Assembly: GCA_046092445.1 (NCBI GenBank)
Contig: JBJTDR010000058.1
Location: forward strand, 1 to 7,683
From: CAIUPE01 sp046092445
GTDB lineage: Bacteria; Pseudomonadota; Alphaproteobacteria; Rhizobiales; Beijerinckiaceae
DNA length: 7,683 nucleotides
Direction of reading: 5' to 3'
The position numbers and the translations under genes were made by a program. Each line of letters starts with the position of its first letter. Within the stretch, counting starts at the first letter, position 1. The notes beneath the pieces were generated by a model. It had not been told where the DNA came from. It saw only the letters and a list, made by a program, of their open reading frames with translations, and did no database searches. Positions 1-6,625 of the stretch are shown here, piece by piece.

Positions 1-2965
1 TGCCGCTCCCGGTCGTTATATTTTCGATGCCGACCAGCAGATCGATGCCGACTGCGGACCCGAATCCCAATCCACTCCCCAGATTGACTGTGATCGCTGT
101 CGTCTCGCCGGAATAATCCCCAACATCAACTCCGGCTCCGCCCGAAAGCGTATCGTTTCCGGCACCTCCCGACAGCATGTCGTTGCCCAGACCGCCATCG
201 AGATAATTCGCAAATGAATCCCCGATCAAAGTGTCCGCGAAGTCGGAGCCTGACAGACCCTCCATTCCGATGAAGGTGTCGATGTCGGCGATGTTGACCG
301 ATGCAATACCCGAAACCAGCGAAGCGCTGACGCCTGCTCCTCCTGTAACATATGCGAAGGCAACAAGGTCTGTCCCTTCGCCGCCCTGAATTACGTCATT
401 TCCGGTTCCGCCCGTCAGGGTATCATTACCGAGGTCGCCCTGTAACAAATCGTCGCCTATATCGCCCCTCAGCGAGTCACCGCCGTCGCCACCGCGAAGC
501 GTGTCATTGCCGCTCCCGCCGGAAAGCGTGTCGTTTCCGAGCCCCGCGTCAAAGTCGTTGGCTGACGAGTCACCGACAAGGCTGTCGGCAAAAGTTGAGC
601 CGATTATGTTTTCGATGCCTGCCAGCTGGTCGACATCGTCATTTGCCACAAAGGCGGTGCCTTCGTTCATTCCGCTCAATGTTGCGGACAGACCGGCCGT
701 TGCATATGAATAGTCAACCGTGTCGATCCCGCTTGAGCCGATGATCGTATCCATCCCGACATGACCGATCAACGTGTTCTGTCCGGATCCTCCGAGAAGA
801 AGATCGTTTCCGCTCCCGCCTGAAACAAGATCGTCCCCGACATCTCCCGCCAGTGTGTCATTGCCGAACCCGCCATTCAGCGAATCATTGCCGTCACCAC
901 CCGAGAGATGATTATTTTCATCGCCCGCGCTGATCAAGTCATCATAGGCCGAGCCGGTGGCATGGTTGATGTTACCGAGTGTGTCGCCCGTCGCGAACCC
1001 GCCATAGCCCATACCCGCTGCGAGATCGAGCGTGACGCCCGCCGTCGACAGGGAATAATCGACGCGATTTGATCCGCTTCCGCCTTCAAGAGAGTCGGCT
1101 CCCACACCCGAAACGAGGGTATCATTACCCTCGCTCCCATCAAGAGTGACGCCGGAGTATCCCGCTTTCAAGACATCGTCGAGAAACGACCCGACGACTT
1201 TTTCGATGTTCGAGAGCAAGTCCCCCTGAGCATCGCCGCCGAAGCCCTGGCCCGATGCAAGATTGACGGTAACAGCATTCGATGATCCGGTGTAACTGAC
1301 TGTATCGACACCATCGCCGCCATCGATCAGGTCGGCTCCGGTCCCGCCACTCAGAATATCGTCGTCTTCTCCGCCGGAAAGACTGTCATTGCCTGCGCCG
1401 CCGTCCACAGAGTCGTTGCCGCCGCCTGCATCGAGCGTATCGCCACCCTGTCCGCCGAACAGAAGGTTAGCCTCGCTGTTGCCAATCAGCTTGTCCGCAA
1501 AGATGGAGCCCTCAAGCTGCTGGATATTTGTCAACAGGTCCAGTGTTGCAAATCCGCCAGTGCCCGTGCCACTGTCGAGGTTGACGGTCACGCCGTTCTG
1601 TGAGTTGGCATAGGATACCTGATTGGTGCCGCTGCCGCCGTCAATATTGTCGGCACCGGCCGCCGCAAAGATCGTGTCGTCGCCCGTGCCCGCATCGATG
1701 TCGTTGCCGGCAGGCAATCTGTAAAGTATGACGACACTCTTCCCTGTCACAGGATCGATGAAACTTTGATCGCCCGGACCGATAATGTCTCGGATCCCGA
1801 TGGCCGCCTGGGCGGTGATCGTGCCGTTCTGCCCCTGGCCGTTATTTGCGTCAAACTCGATCGTGATATCGAAACGCGATACAAATCCGCTCGCATCGAC
1901 AGGCATTTGATCCATCGGAACGGGATAGCTCAGCTTGATATCGAATTTATTGGCTCCGCCGCCTCCCACCGGAACAATGAAACTATTACCGGCCTGCTGT
2001 CCGTTGAGAACAACGAAACCTTCCGGCAAACCGATAATCGTAGCTGTTGTTGCAATAATGTCCGGCTTTGGCATGATCGCGGTCACATTCAGCAACCGCC
2101 CGGCAGAACCGATCGAACCGAATTGCGGATTATCCGCATAGATCAGGTCGTCACCTTCACTCCCGATAAGGCTCTCATCGGCGATCTGTCCGGCGAAACT
2201 GGGATCGGTCGCTGAAACAGCGGCTGCAGTTCCTCCGTCCAGACGAATCCCGGTATCCGTCATCGTGGTTGTCTGCTGCGGCATACCCAGCGCAACGATC
2301 ACGAGATCTGCGGCTGTCATCGAAAATTTCTGATTGCCGTTCGCGGCAGATGTCTGCCCCCCGGCGACGCTCGACGGCGGCGGTGTTATGGGCTGTATTG
2401 CAACCTGACCCGCTCCGATCCGCTCGACCGGCCGTTCCTCGGAATTCTCCTCCGGCACGGGCAATTGATTTGGCCGTGTCGGAGTCACCACCGGCTGTGC
2501 CGCAACCGGTTCAGCATCCTTCTCGCGATCATCGACCGCCAGCTCTGCCCCCGCATTCGCTGCTGACGGACCACCCCGGTTCTTACGGATGAGATCGACA
2601 GAGGCCACCCGCAGGGACGGCATGGTCTCGATCAGATTGACCTGATCAATCGCTGAAATGATCTCCTGCGGGTCAACTTCCTGTTCCATGAAGCGAACGC
2701 GCGGCGCGCTCGGCCCGATCAGCTCCATCGCGAGACCGGGTAGAATTATTTTTGCATTATCCTCGAAGACAACGACGAGATCGACATCCAGCGCCGAGAC
2801 CCGTGCTGCACCGATATCGAAGGAAAAATTCAATTCCGATGCGTTGCCGGCATCCACGACTTTGATTGCACCCGCGCCGGGCTTCGCAACGCTGATTGCG
2901 GTCTCGGGCGGCGGCGTGTCCCCTTCGGAAACAGAAGTCGAGCCTGCTTTATCGGCGGGATCCAT
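1..2965 (-). CDS. Giant RTX (hemolysin-type calcium-binding repeat) protein, 5' part, probable type I secreted adhesin
   Basis: Reading the minus strand from the ATG at 2965 gives 988 codons without a stop, running off the left edge, so the C-terminal secretion signal is not visible. An AGGA Shine-Dalgarno sits 7 nt before the ATG. There is no Sec signal peptide and no cysteine, both typical of RTX proteins exported by type I secretion. Residues about 35-120 form a beta-rich domain (VDLVVVFEDNAKIILPG) resembling the N-terminal prefix domains of LapA/BapA-like giant adhesins. Residues about 130-205 are a Pro/Glu-rich linker. Residues about 206-420 are a mixed domain with one isolated RTX motif (GSEGDDLIYAD, 269-279) and an Ig/cadherin-like stretch. 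From about 424 onward come RTX nonapeptides (GGxGNDxLx). The family binds Ca2+ outside the cell and folds there; a surface adhesin or extracellular matrix protein is likely, but an enzyme domain further downstream cannot be excluded. The divergent TolC-like gene supports type I export. The RTX assignment is certain; the adhesin role is inferred. Confidence 0.93.
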   Translation of the reverse strand, partial: MDPADKAGSTSVSEGDTPPPETAISVAKPGAGAIKVVDAGNASELNFSFDIGAARVSALDVDLVVVFEDNAKIILPGLAMELIGPSAPRVRFMEQEVDPQEIISAIDQVNLIETMPSLRVASVDLIRKNRGGPSAANAGAELAVDDREKDAEPVAAQPVVTPTRPNQLPVPEENSEERPVERIGAGQVAIQPITPPPSSVAGGQTSAANGNQKFSMTAADLVIVALGMPQQTTTMTDTGIRLDGGTAAAVSATDPSFAGQIADESLIGSEGDDLIYADNPQFGSIGSAGRLLNVTAIMPKPDIIATTATIIGLPEGFVVLNGQQAGNSFIVPVGGGGANKFDIKLSYPVPMDQMPVDASGFVSRFDITIEFDANNGQGQNGTITAQAAIGIRDIIGPGDQSFIDPVTGKSVVILYRLPAGNDIDAGTGDDTIFAAAGADNIDGGSGTNQVSYANSQNGVTVNLDSGTGTGGFATLDLLTNIQQLEGSIFADKLIGNSEANLLFGGQGGDTLDAGGGNDSVDGGAGNDSLSGGEDDDILSGGTGADLIDGGDGVDTVSYTGSSNAVTVNLASGQGFGGDAQGDLLSNIEKVVGSFLDDVLKAGYSGVTLDGSEGNDTLVSGVGADSLEGGSGSNRVDYSLSTAGVTLDLAAGMGYGGFATGDTLGNINHATGSAYDDLISAGDENNHLSGGDGNDSLNGGFGNDTLAGDVGDDLVSGGSGNDLLLGGSGQNTLIGHVGMDTIIGSSGIDTVDYSYATAGLSATLSGMNEGTAFVANDDVDQLAGIENIIGSTFADSLVGDSSANDFDAGLGNDTLSGGSGNDTLRGGDGGDSLRGDIGDDLLQGDLGNDTLTGGTGNDVIQGGEGTDLVAFAYVTGGAGVSASLVSGIASVNIADIDTFIGMEGLSGSDFADTLIGDSFANYLDGGLGNDMLSGGAGNDTLSGGAGVDVGDYSGETTAITVNLGSGLGFGSAVGIDLLVGIENITTGSG
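2..1696 (-). repeat. RTX calcium-binding repeat array with long-period modules (coding)
   Basis: This is the repeat part of the giant protein, residues about 424-988. Clusters of GGxGNDxLxGG nonapeptides alternate with a longer module of the form D-x-V-x-Y ... VTVNL ... G.GxGG ... D.L.xIExIxGSxFAD.L.G. The aromatic residue opening each module falls at residues 452, 558, 637, 752, 870 and 951, so at least six copies occur at irregular 79-118 residue spacing, and the sixth is cut by the window edge. The nonapeptides are the known Ca2+-binding beta-roll. The copies have diverged at the DNA level, so this is an old array rather than a recent tandem expansion. Confidence 0.9.
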
Positions 2966-3014
2966 TCGGAATTCCTGATAATTAATAAACAATACATTTG
3001 AAATATTCGCTTGA

Positions 3015-3042
3015 GATATATCACGATGTATTTTTAAATCAA
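3015..3042 (-). promoter_or_regulatory. Possible sigma70-type promoter for the RTX gene
   Basis: On the minus strand TTGATT (3042-3037) and TATATC (3020-3015) are separated by 16 bp, which would start transcription near 3008 and give a leader of about 43 nt before the RTX ATG at 2965. In such AT-rich DNA chance matches are frequent, so this is only a candidate. Confidence 0.3.
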
Positions 3043-3229
3043 TTTATTGTGGGTATCTTGATTAATATTAATTCTTTCTATGGTTTAAATATTGAGATAT
3101 TAAATTTTTTATAACGATATAATATTCATATTTTACATTCCTAAAGTGAAAATTGTTTATCATTAGAATTTTATATAAAAAAATTTCATAGATTTAATTT
3201 TTTTAAATTATTTTTAGTTGTTTAATGCA

Positions 3230-3235
3230 TATAAT
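3230..3235 (+). promoter_or_regulatory. Possible -10 element (TATAAT) for the TolC-like gene
   Basis: A perfect TATAAT lies 20 bp before the ATG at 3256. No good -35 hexamer stands 16-18 bp upstream. If used, the transcript would begin near 3242 and leave a leader of only about 14 nt with no Shine-Dalgarno. The AT richness makes a chance match likely. Confidence 0.3.
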
Positions 3236-3255
3236 ACAATCTATAGTTAAACACC

Positions 3256-4689
3256 ATGCTTGCGAAAATCAGATTGTCCACTTTGCCACAAAGACGTTCC
3301 GGGTCCTGTATCGTTTTGATTTCATTCGTATTTTTATCCTCTCTTTCCAGGGCGGAGGAACCGGGTTGCCACCCGAAATCCTGCCGCGATTCGGCAATTA
3401 CGCATATCTCGGGAACGCCCATCGGACCAGCGGCCAACACGAAGCTCCCGACCTCGTTTTCGGGCGTGATCCGCCATGCTCTGTCAATCCATCCGCAAAT
3501 CGCCAATGCGACCTCGCGTGTCCGGGAGGCGAAGGCCGGAATAATCGTCGCCCGTGCGAATTACGGGATCCAGATTGAAGGCAAGCTTGGCATCGGCAGT
3601 GGCGCTGTCAGTCAGTCGCAGACGCCATATGATAACGAACTTTATGATTCCGATAATCTTTGGGACGCGATAAGGCGCGAGGCAACGCTGAGCGGACGGC
3701 AATTATTGTTCGACTTCGGATCAACCGACGCAAATATCGTTCGCGCCGTCAAACTCGGCACTTCGGAGGAATACAACCTTCAGGACAAGCGGGAAGAGAT
3801 TTCACTGAGGGTTGCTTACGCCTATCTCCAGATTTCAGAGTCACGCAACCTCACACAGCTCAATCGGGACAACGTTCTCGCACTCGAAAAAATTCTTGAT
3901 CTTGTCAAGGCCAATCAGGCCAACGGCAACGGAACGATAGCAGACGTCAAGCGCGTCGAAGCGCGCCTCGTGGACTCCCGTGCCGTCAGCGCCGATACGG
4001 AAGCGAGTTTGCAGAACGGGATGGATCAGTTCCGGCGTCTTGTGCGCGCCGAACCCGCCGCATTGCTTCCGGCACCGGGCCTCGCATCCGTCATACCGAG
4101 GACAGCCGATCTCGCTGTTGCCCTGCTGCCGCGGACGAACCCCAAACTGCTCTCCATCGAGGCCTCCGAGGAGGCAAGTCGTCAGGAGTTGCACGCCCAA
4201 AAAAAAGGGACTCTCCCGAAAATCATGCTTGAGACAGACCTATCGCTGAAATCGTATTCCGGCGTCCGGTATCGCAATGATTTCGACGCACGGGCGATGA
4301 TCACCCTTTCCTACAAATTTTCAGATGGCGGGCTCGCCGATGGACAGTCCCGCCAGATCGCAGAGAAAATCGAGCAGGAAATGCTGCGTCATCAATATGA
4401 ACGCGACGAGCTTGACGCCGACATCAGACAGTTTTTCCGAGCAATCGATGCGGCGCGCGGAAAGGCGAAAAGTCTCGACGAGGGCGTTGCCGCAAGCGCT
4501 CGCGCCCGGGAATTATACACCGAACAATTTCTCGGCGGAAAGCGCACACTCTTTGAACTGCTCGATATTCAGGCCGCATACTTCAATGCCAGCCGCAGCC
4601 AGATCATGAATTTTTTCGAAGAGACACGCTCGACCTATGGTGTCCTCAGGGCGTTGGGTCTGCTGACCCAGGCCGCCCTGAACGAATAA
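3256..4689 (+). CDS. TolC-family outer membrane channel of type I secretion
   Basis: The 477-residue protein belongs to the outer membrane efflux protein (OEP/TolC) family, the trimeric outer-membrane and periplasmic tunnel used by type I secretion systems. Residues 1-33 are a signal peptide (basic start, hydrophobic CIVLISFVFLSSL, cleavage after SRA). Two tandem OEP halves follow, about 66-265 and 285-470, each with the family pattern: ALSIHPQIANA, the SGRQLLFDFGSTDA beta segment and a long coiled-coil helix in the first half; NPKLLSIEASEEA, the LSYKFSDGGLADG beta segment and the GKRTLFELLDIQAAYFNA stretch in the second. Length is normal for LapE/AggA-type channels. Two cysteines near the mature N terminus (C38, C43) are unusual and could form a disulfide. 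No Shine-Dalgarno precedes the ATG, but the complete signal peptide supports this start. Its divergent position beside the RTX gene makes that protein the likely cargo. The ABC transporter and fusion protein are not in the window. Confidence 0.93.
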   Translation: MLAKIRLSTLPQRRSGSCIVLISFVFLSSLSRAEEPGCHPKSCRDSAITHISGTPIGPAANTKLPTSFSGVIRHALSIHPQIANATSRVREAKAGIIVARANYGIQIEGKLGIGSGAVSQSQTPYDNELYDSDNLWDAIRREATLSGRQLLFDFGSTDANIVRAVKLGTSEEYNLQDKREEISLRVAYAYLQISESRNLTQLNRDNVLALEKILDLVKANQANGNGTIADVKRVEARLVDSRAVSADTEASLQNGMDQFRRLVRAEPAALLPAPGLASVIPRTADLAVALLPRTNPKLLSIEASEEASRQELHAQKKGTLPKIMLETDLSLKSYSGVRYRNDFDARAMITLSYKFSDGGLADGQSRQIAEKIEQEMLRHQYERDELDADIRQFFRAIDAARGKAKSLDEGVAASARARELYTEQFLGGKRTLFELLDIQAAYFNASRSQIMNFFEETRSTYGVLRALGLLTQAALNE

Positions 4690-4709
4690 GGCCGGAGTCC
4701 CTATTCGTT
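4681..4709. terminator. Inverted repeat shared by the two convergent stop codons
   Basis: AACGAATA (4681-4688) is matched perfectly by TATTCGTT (4702-4709); after one mismatch two further G-C pairs close a 7-nt loop. The stem contains the last codons and stop of both convergent genes, which therefore both end Asn-Glu-stop. The hairpin would form in transcripts of either direction. Neither side has a following U-run, so it is not a canonical intrinsic terminator; it may instead block 3' exonucleases or act only weakly. Confidence 0.45.
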
Positions 4710-5261
4710 GACAGCGAGGAGCTGGTGATCAATGGCAGCCGACCACCTGGCATCAGCGCCATATCCGTCACCCGGAGCGAGTGACAATAATTCGGCAAGG
4801 CGGCCCCTGGCACGATTGACCCGACTTTTCATGGTTCCGATGGCACATCCGCAGATCGACGCGGCGTCCTCGTAGGAGAGACCGGACGCTCCGACAAGTA
4901 TCAGTGCTTCCCGCTGATCCGCCGGCAATTTCTGTAACGCCGCTTTCAGATCCATGAATTCCATGTGGCTGTGCTGATCCGGTGCCGATGCGAGCTTCGA
5001 TGCATATTCGCCTTCGGGGTCATCCACCTCGCGTCGCCTTTTGCGATATTGCGAATAAAATACATTCCGCAGAATGGTGAACAGCCAGGCGGGCATATTC
5101 GAGCCCTCGGTGAACGATCCGATGTTGGCCCATGCTTTCACGAGTGTTTCCTGAACGAGATCATCCGCCCCGTCGGAATTGCCGCAGAGCGAGATCGCAA
5201 AGGCACGCAGGCTGGGAATCGCCTTGAGCATCTCCGTCTTGACGGGACCTGCGACCGTCAT
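4701..5261 (-). CDS. ecfG: EcfG (ECF15-type) sigma factor of the general stress response
   Basis: This 186-residue protein is an extracytoplasmic-function sigma factor that directs RNA polymerase to GGAAC-N16/17-CGTT promoters of the alphaproteobacterial general stress regulon. Region sigma2 spans about 13-78 (DDLVQETLVKAW at 33-44, then MPAWLFTILRNVFYSQYRKRRRE), binding core polymerase and the -10. Region sigma4 spans about 104-157 (ALQKLPADQREALILV, then a helix-turn-helix with ICGCAIGTMKSRVNRAR), binding the -35. The ICGC...TMKSR form is characteristic of the EcfG group. The last 29 residues are a short tail. The start overlaps the nepR stop by 4 bp (ATGA) and is preceded by a purine-rich GGCGG inside nepR, indicating translational coupling of sigma and anti-sigma. 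It is expected to be held inactive by NepR and freed when phosphorylated PhyR takes NepR away. Its gene lies behind an EcfG-type promoter, implying positive feedback. Confidence 0.95.
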   Translation of the reverse strand: MTVAGPVKTEMLKAIPSLRAFAISLCGNSDGADDLVQETLVKAWANIGSFTEGSNMPAWLFTILRNVFYSQYRKRRREVDDPEGEYASKLASAPDQHSHMEFMDLKAALQKLPADQREALILVGASGLSYEDAASICGCAIGTMKSRVNRARGRLAELLSLAPGDGYGADARWSAAIDHQLLAVNE

Positions 5262-5464
5262 GGTTTGTCCGCCTTTTCGTCAAGTGCTTTCAACAATTCG
5301 ATAAAACGGTCCGGAATCGGCTGCTGGAGAACCTCGTCATACATGGCGCGCAATTCCTGCCCGATATGATCCTGAAACGATGGCTTGCGACGATCACCCT
5401 TGGACACGGCAGGTGACTGCGAAACCGCTCCGTCACCTGCTCGCTTGCGAGAATTGAATTTCAT
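5258..5464 (-). CDS. nepR: NepR anti-sigma factor
   Basis: This 68-residue protein is the NepR anti-sigma factor, which binds EcfG in unstressed cells and the sigma-like domain of phosphorylated PhyR under stress. The family core is visible at about 34-62 (IGQELRAMYDEVLQQPIPDRFIELLKALD), the two helices that contact sigma2 and sigma4. The first 30 residues are basic, low in complexity and likely disordered, as in known NepR proteins. A strong GGAGG Shine-Dalgarno lies 5 nt before the ATG. It is the first gene of a two-gene operon with ecfG and overlaps it by 4 bp. Transcription is expected from the EcfG-type promoter at 5528-5552, with a leader of about 55 nt. Confidence 0.95.
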   Translation of the reverse strand: MKFNSRKRAGDGAVSQSPAVSKGDRRKPSFQDHIGQELRAMYDEVLQQPIPDRFIELLKALDEKADKP

Positions 5465-5496
5465 GTTCCCCTCCGATAGATCGTATCATCACTGAG

Positions 5497-5512
5497 TCAT
5501 GAACGATCATGA
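5497..5512. repeat. Repeated palindrome TCATGA-N4-TCATGA in the nepR leader
   Basis: Two copies of the self-complementary hexamer TCATGA are separated by four bases, so they form both a direct and an inverted repeat. They lie in the predicted nepR 5' leader, between the transcription start near 5520 and the ribosome binding site. This could be a small leader hairpin or a protein-binding site; no known operator is recognised. Confidence 0.35.
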
Positions 5513-5527
5513 GTTCGGCTTCCAAAT

Positions 5528-5552
5528 AACGCATGGTCGAATCTTTAGTTCC
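5528..5552 (-). promoter_or_regulatory. EcfG-type promoter for nepR-ecfG
   Basis: On the minus strand GGAAC (5552-5548) and CGTT (5531-5528) are separated by exactly 16 bp. This is a perfect match to the general stress sigma consensus. The start point would be near 5520, about 55 nt before nepR. It indicates that EcfG activates its own operon. Confidence 0.87.
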
Positions 5553-5560
5553 ATCCGTAG

Positions 5561-5585
5561 GGAACATCCCTGTCCCTGACGCGTT
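5561..5585 (+). promoter_or_regulatory. EcfG-type promoter for phyR
   Basis: GGAAC (5561-5565) and CGTT (5582-5585) are separated by exactly 16 bp, a perfect match to the general stress consensus pointing toward phyR. The start point would be near 5593, giving a leader of about 60 nt. Its -35 lies only 8 bp from the -35 of the divergent nepR promoter. Confidence 0.87.
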
Positions 5586-5652
5586 ACCATTGCGTTCAGA
5601 AAACAAATATTGATTGATTTAAATTTTCGACATCAGACAGGAGTGCTCAACA

Positions 5653-6489
5653 ATGAGCCTATCAAAGAGGATCATCGCATATCTCCCCGCCCTTCGACGG
5701 TTCGCCCGGGCGTTGCAAGGCTCGCAGGCTGCGGGGGATGCACAGGTTGAACGCGTTCTTCGCACCCTGCTGGACACCCCTGAGCGCATCGACGACACGG
5801 TAGACCTGAGCATCGTCCTGTACCGCGGTTTATTGGAGTCTGATGCGAACGATTTCGATGAAGACGGCTCACCGCATCGGCTGGACAGTCTGGTTCGGAG
5901 ACGTCTGGCAGTACTTCAACCGAAGTCGCGCATTGCGTTTCTGCTTCAGTCACTGGAGGGATTGCCACCTCGAACAATCGCAGAGATCATGAACTGCTCA
6001 ACTCAAGCAGTTGACTATCTTCTCGCACAAGGTGCCGAGGAAATCACGGAAAGACTGGTTACCGACGTTTTGATCATCGAGGACGAGCCCTTTATCGCGC
6101 TCGATCTCGAAACACTTGTGTCCGAGATGGGGCACCGCGTGATCGACGTCGCCCGGACGCATCGGGAAGCACTCGATATTTTGAGCAAAAGCAAACCGGG
6201 CTTGATCCTGTCCGACATTCGGCTGGCCGACGGATCGTCAGGACTCGAGGCGGTCAACGAATTGCTTCAACAAGCCTCGGTACCGGTTATTTTCATCACG
6301 GCCTACCCCGAAAGGCTTCTGACGGGAGATAAGCCCGAACCGGCATTTCTTGTCACAAAACCATTTCTTCCGGAGACGATCAAAGCACTCATCAATCAGG
6401 CATTGTTCTTTGAACGACGTGCCCACACAACACTTCCCGGCACGATGACGCCGCAGTCCCTTACACCGGATAAGGCGCAAAGAATTTAG
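5653..6489 (+). CDS. phyR: PhyR general stress response regulator (sigma-like domain plus receiver)
   Basis: This 278-residue protein is PhyR, the anti-anti-sigma switch of the alphaproteobacterial stress response. Residues about 5-130 form an EcfG-like sigma mimic: sigma2-like to about 60 and sigma4-like about 78-130 (LQPKSRIAFLLQSLEGLPPRTIAEIMNCS). This part lacks normal promoter recognition and instead binds NepR. Residues about 137-255 are a receiver domain with the acidic pair E143/D144 (IIEDEP), phosphoacceptor D188 (LSDIRLADG), switch threonine T216 (FITAYPE) and conserved lysine K236 (TKPF), so all catalytic residues are intact. Phosphorylation opens the protein and exposes the sigma mimic to sequester NepR. 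About 23 residues extend past the receiver. An AGGAG Shine-Dalgarno lies 9 nt before the ATG. It is divergent from nepR-ecfG, the usual arrangement, and has its own EcfG-type promoter. The partner HWE/HisKA_2 kinase is not in the window. Confidence 0.96.
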   Translation: MSLSKRIIAYLPALRRFARALQGSQAAGDAQVERVLRTLLDTPERIDDTVDLSIVLYRGLLESDANDFDEDGSPHRLDSLVRRRLAVLQPKSRIAFLLQSLEGLPPRTIAEIMNCSTQAVDYLLAQGAEEITERLVTDVLIIEDEPFIALDLETLVSEMGHRVIDVARTHREALDILSKSKPGLILSDIRLADGSSGLEAVNELLQQASVPVIFITAYPERLLTGDKPEPAFLVTKPFLPETIKALINQALFFERRAHTTLPGTMTPQSLTPDKAQRI

Positions 6490-6527
6490 ACATCTCGTTC
6501 CGACATCACCCATGAGTCAGCCGACCC

Positions 6528-6559
6528 AAAAAAACCCGCGGCGACAAAGGCACCGCGGG
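6528..6559 (-). terminator. Rho-independent terminator on the minus strand
   Basis: Read on the minus strand, a 7-bp all-G/C stem (CCCGCGG at 6559-6553 with its complement at 6541-6535) with an 11-nt loop is followed at once by seven T's (6534-6528). This is a textbook intrinsic terminator. On the plus strand there is no T-run after the stem, so it would serve phyR poorly. Since no minus-strand protein gene ends here, it implies a minus-strand transcript of another kind, the candidate small RNA beside it. Confidence 0.82.
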
Positions 6560-6619
6560 CCAACCGTATGGGCCGAATTCCTGGGAGGGGGCTCAGGTCT
6601 TCGTATTGAACGGTTGCAT
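6528..6619 (-). ncRNA. Candidate stress-regulated small RNA with C-rich loop (GsrN-like in layout)
   Basis: An EcfG-like promoter (GGAAC at 6650-6646, 16 bp, TGTT at 6629-6626) predicts a start at A6619, and the terminator ends at 6528, giving about 92 nt. The predicted RNA folds neatly. CAACCGU near the 5' end (6616-6610) pairs with ACGGUUG (6567-6561). Inside, CGAA/UUCG and CCUG/CAGG, with a 2x2 internal loop, display the 10-nt loop AGCCCCCUCC (6593-6584). The terminator hairpin follows. A C-rich loop able to pair with Shine-Dalgarno-like G-rich mRNA sites is typical of several alphaproteobacterial trans-acting sRNAs. GsrN of Caulobacter is a general-stress-sigma-dependent sRNA with a C-rich target-binding loop. 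Homology to GsrN cannot be claimed without alignment. A tiny ORF (MQPFNTKT, 6619-6593) begins at the predicted 5' end and is probably incidental. All of this was seen by eye; expression is unproven. Confidence 0.6.
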
Positions 6620-6625
6620 GGCATC

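Larger units (their letters stand above)
2966..3255. promoter_or_regulatory. AT-rich divergent intergenic region between the RTX gene and the TolC-like gene
   Basis: These 290 bp contain about 54 G or C (about 19%), far below the coding sequence on either side. No convincing gene lies here. It must carry the promoters of both divergent genes. No GGAAC/CGTT EcfG-type promoter is present, so these genes are not obviously part of the stress regulon beside them. Such an AT-rich tract is the kind of DNA bound by nucleoid silencers such as the MucR/Ros family of Alphaproteobacteria; that is an inference from composition only. Confidence 0.75.

Noticed and set aside
2..1696. Regularly spaced similar DNA segments that might suggest a CRISPR array or other noncoding repeat
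   Set aside because: The periodicity is fully explained by in-frame RTX nonapeptides (27 bp units) in a continuous reading frame, with copies diverged at the DNA level.
1766..2215. A 149-codon plus-strand frame opposite the RTX gene
   Set aside because: It lies wholly antisense to the uninterrupted RTX frame, whose translation has clear domain content. Long antisense frames are expected in GC-rich repeat coding DNA.
5465..5469. A further GGAAC on the minus strand directly before nepR
   Set aside because: It is part of the purine-rich ribosome binding site, and no CGTT lies 16-17 bp downstream.
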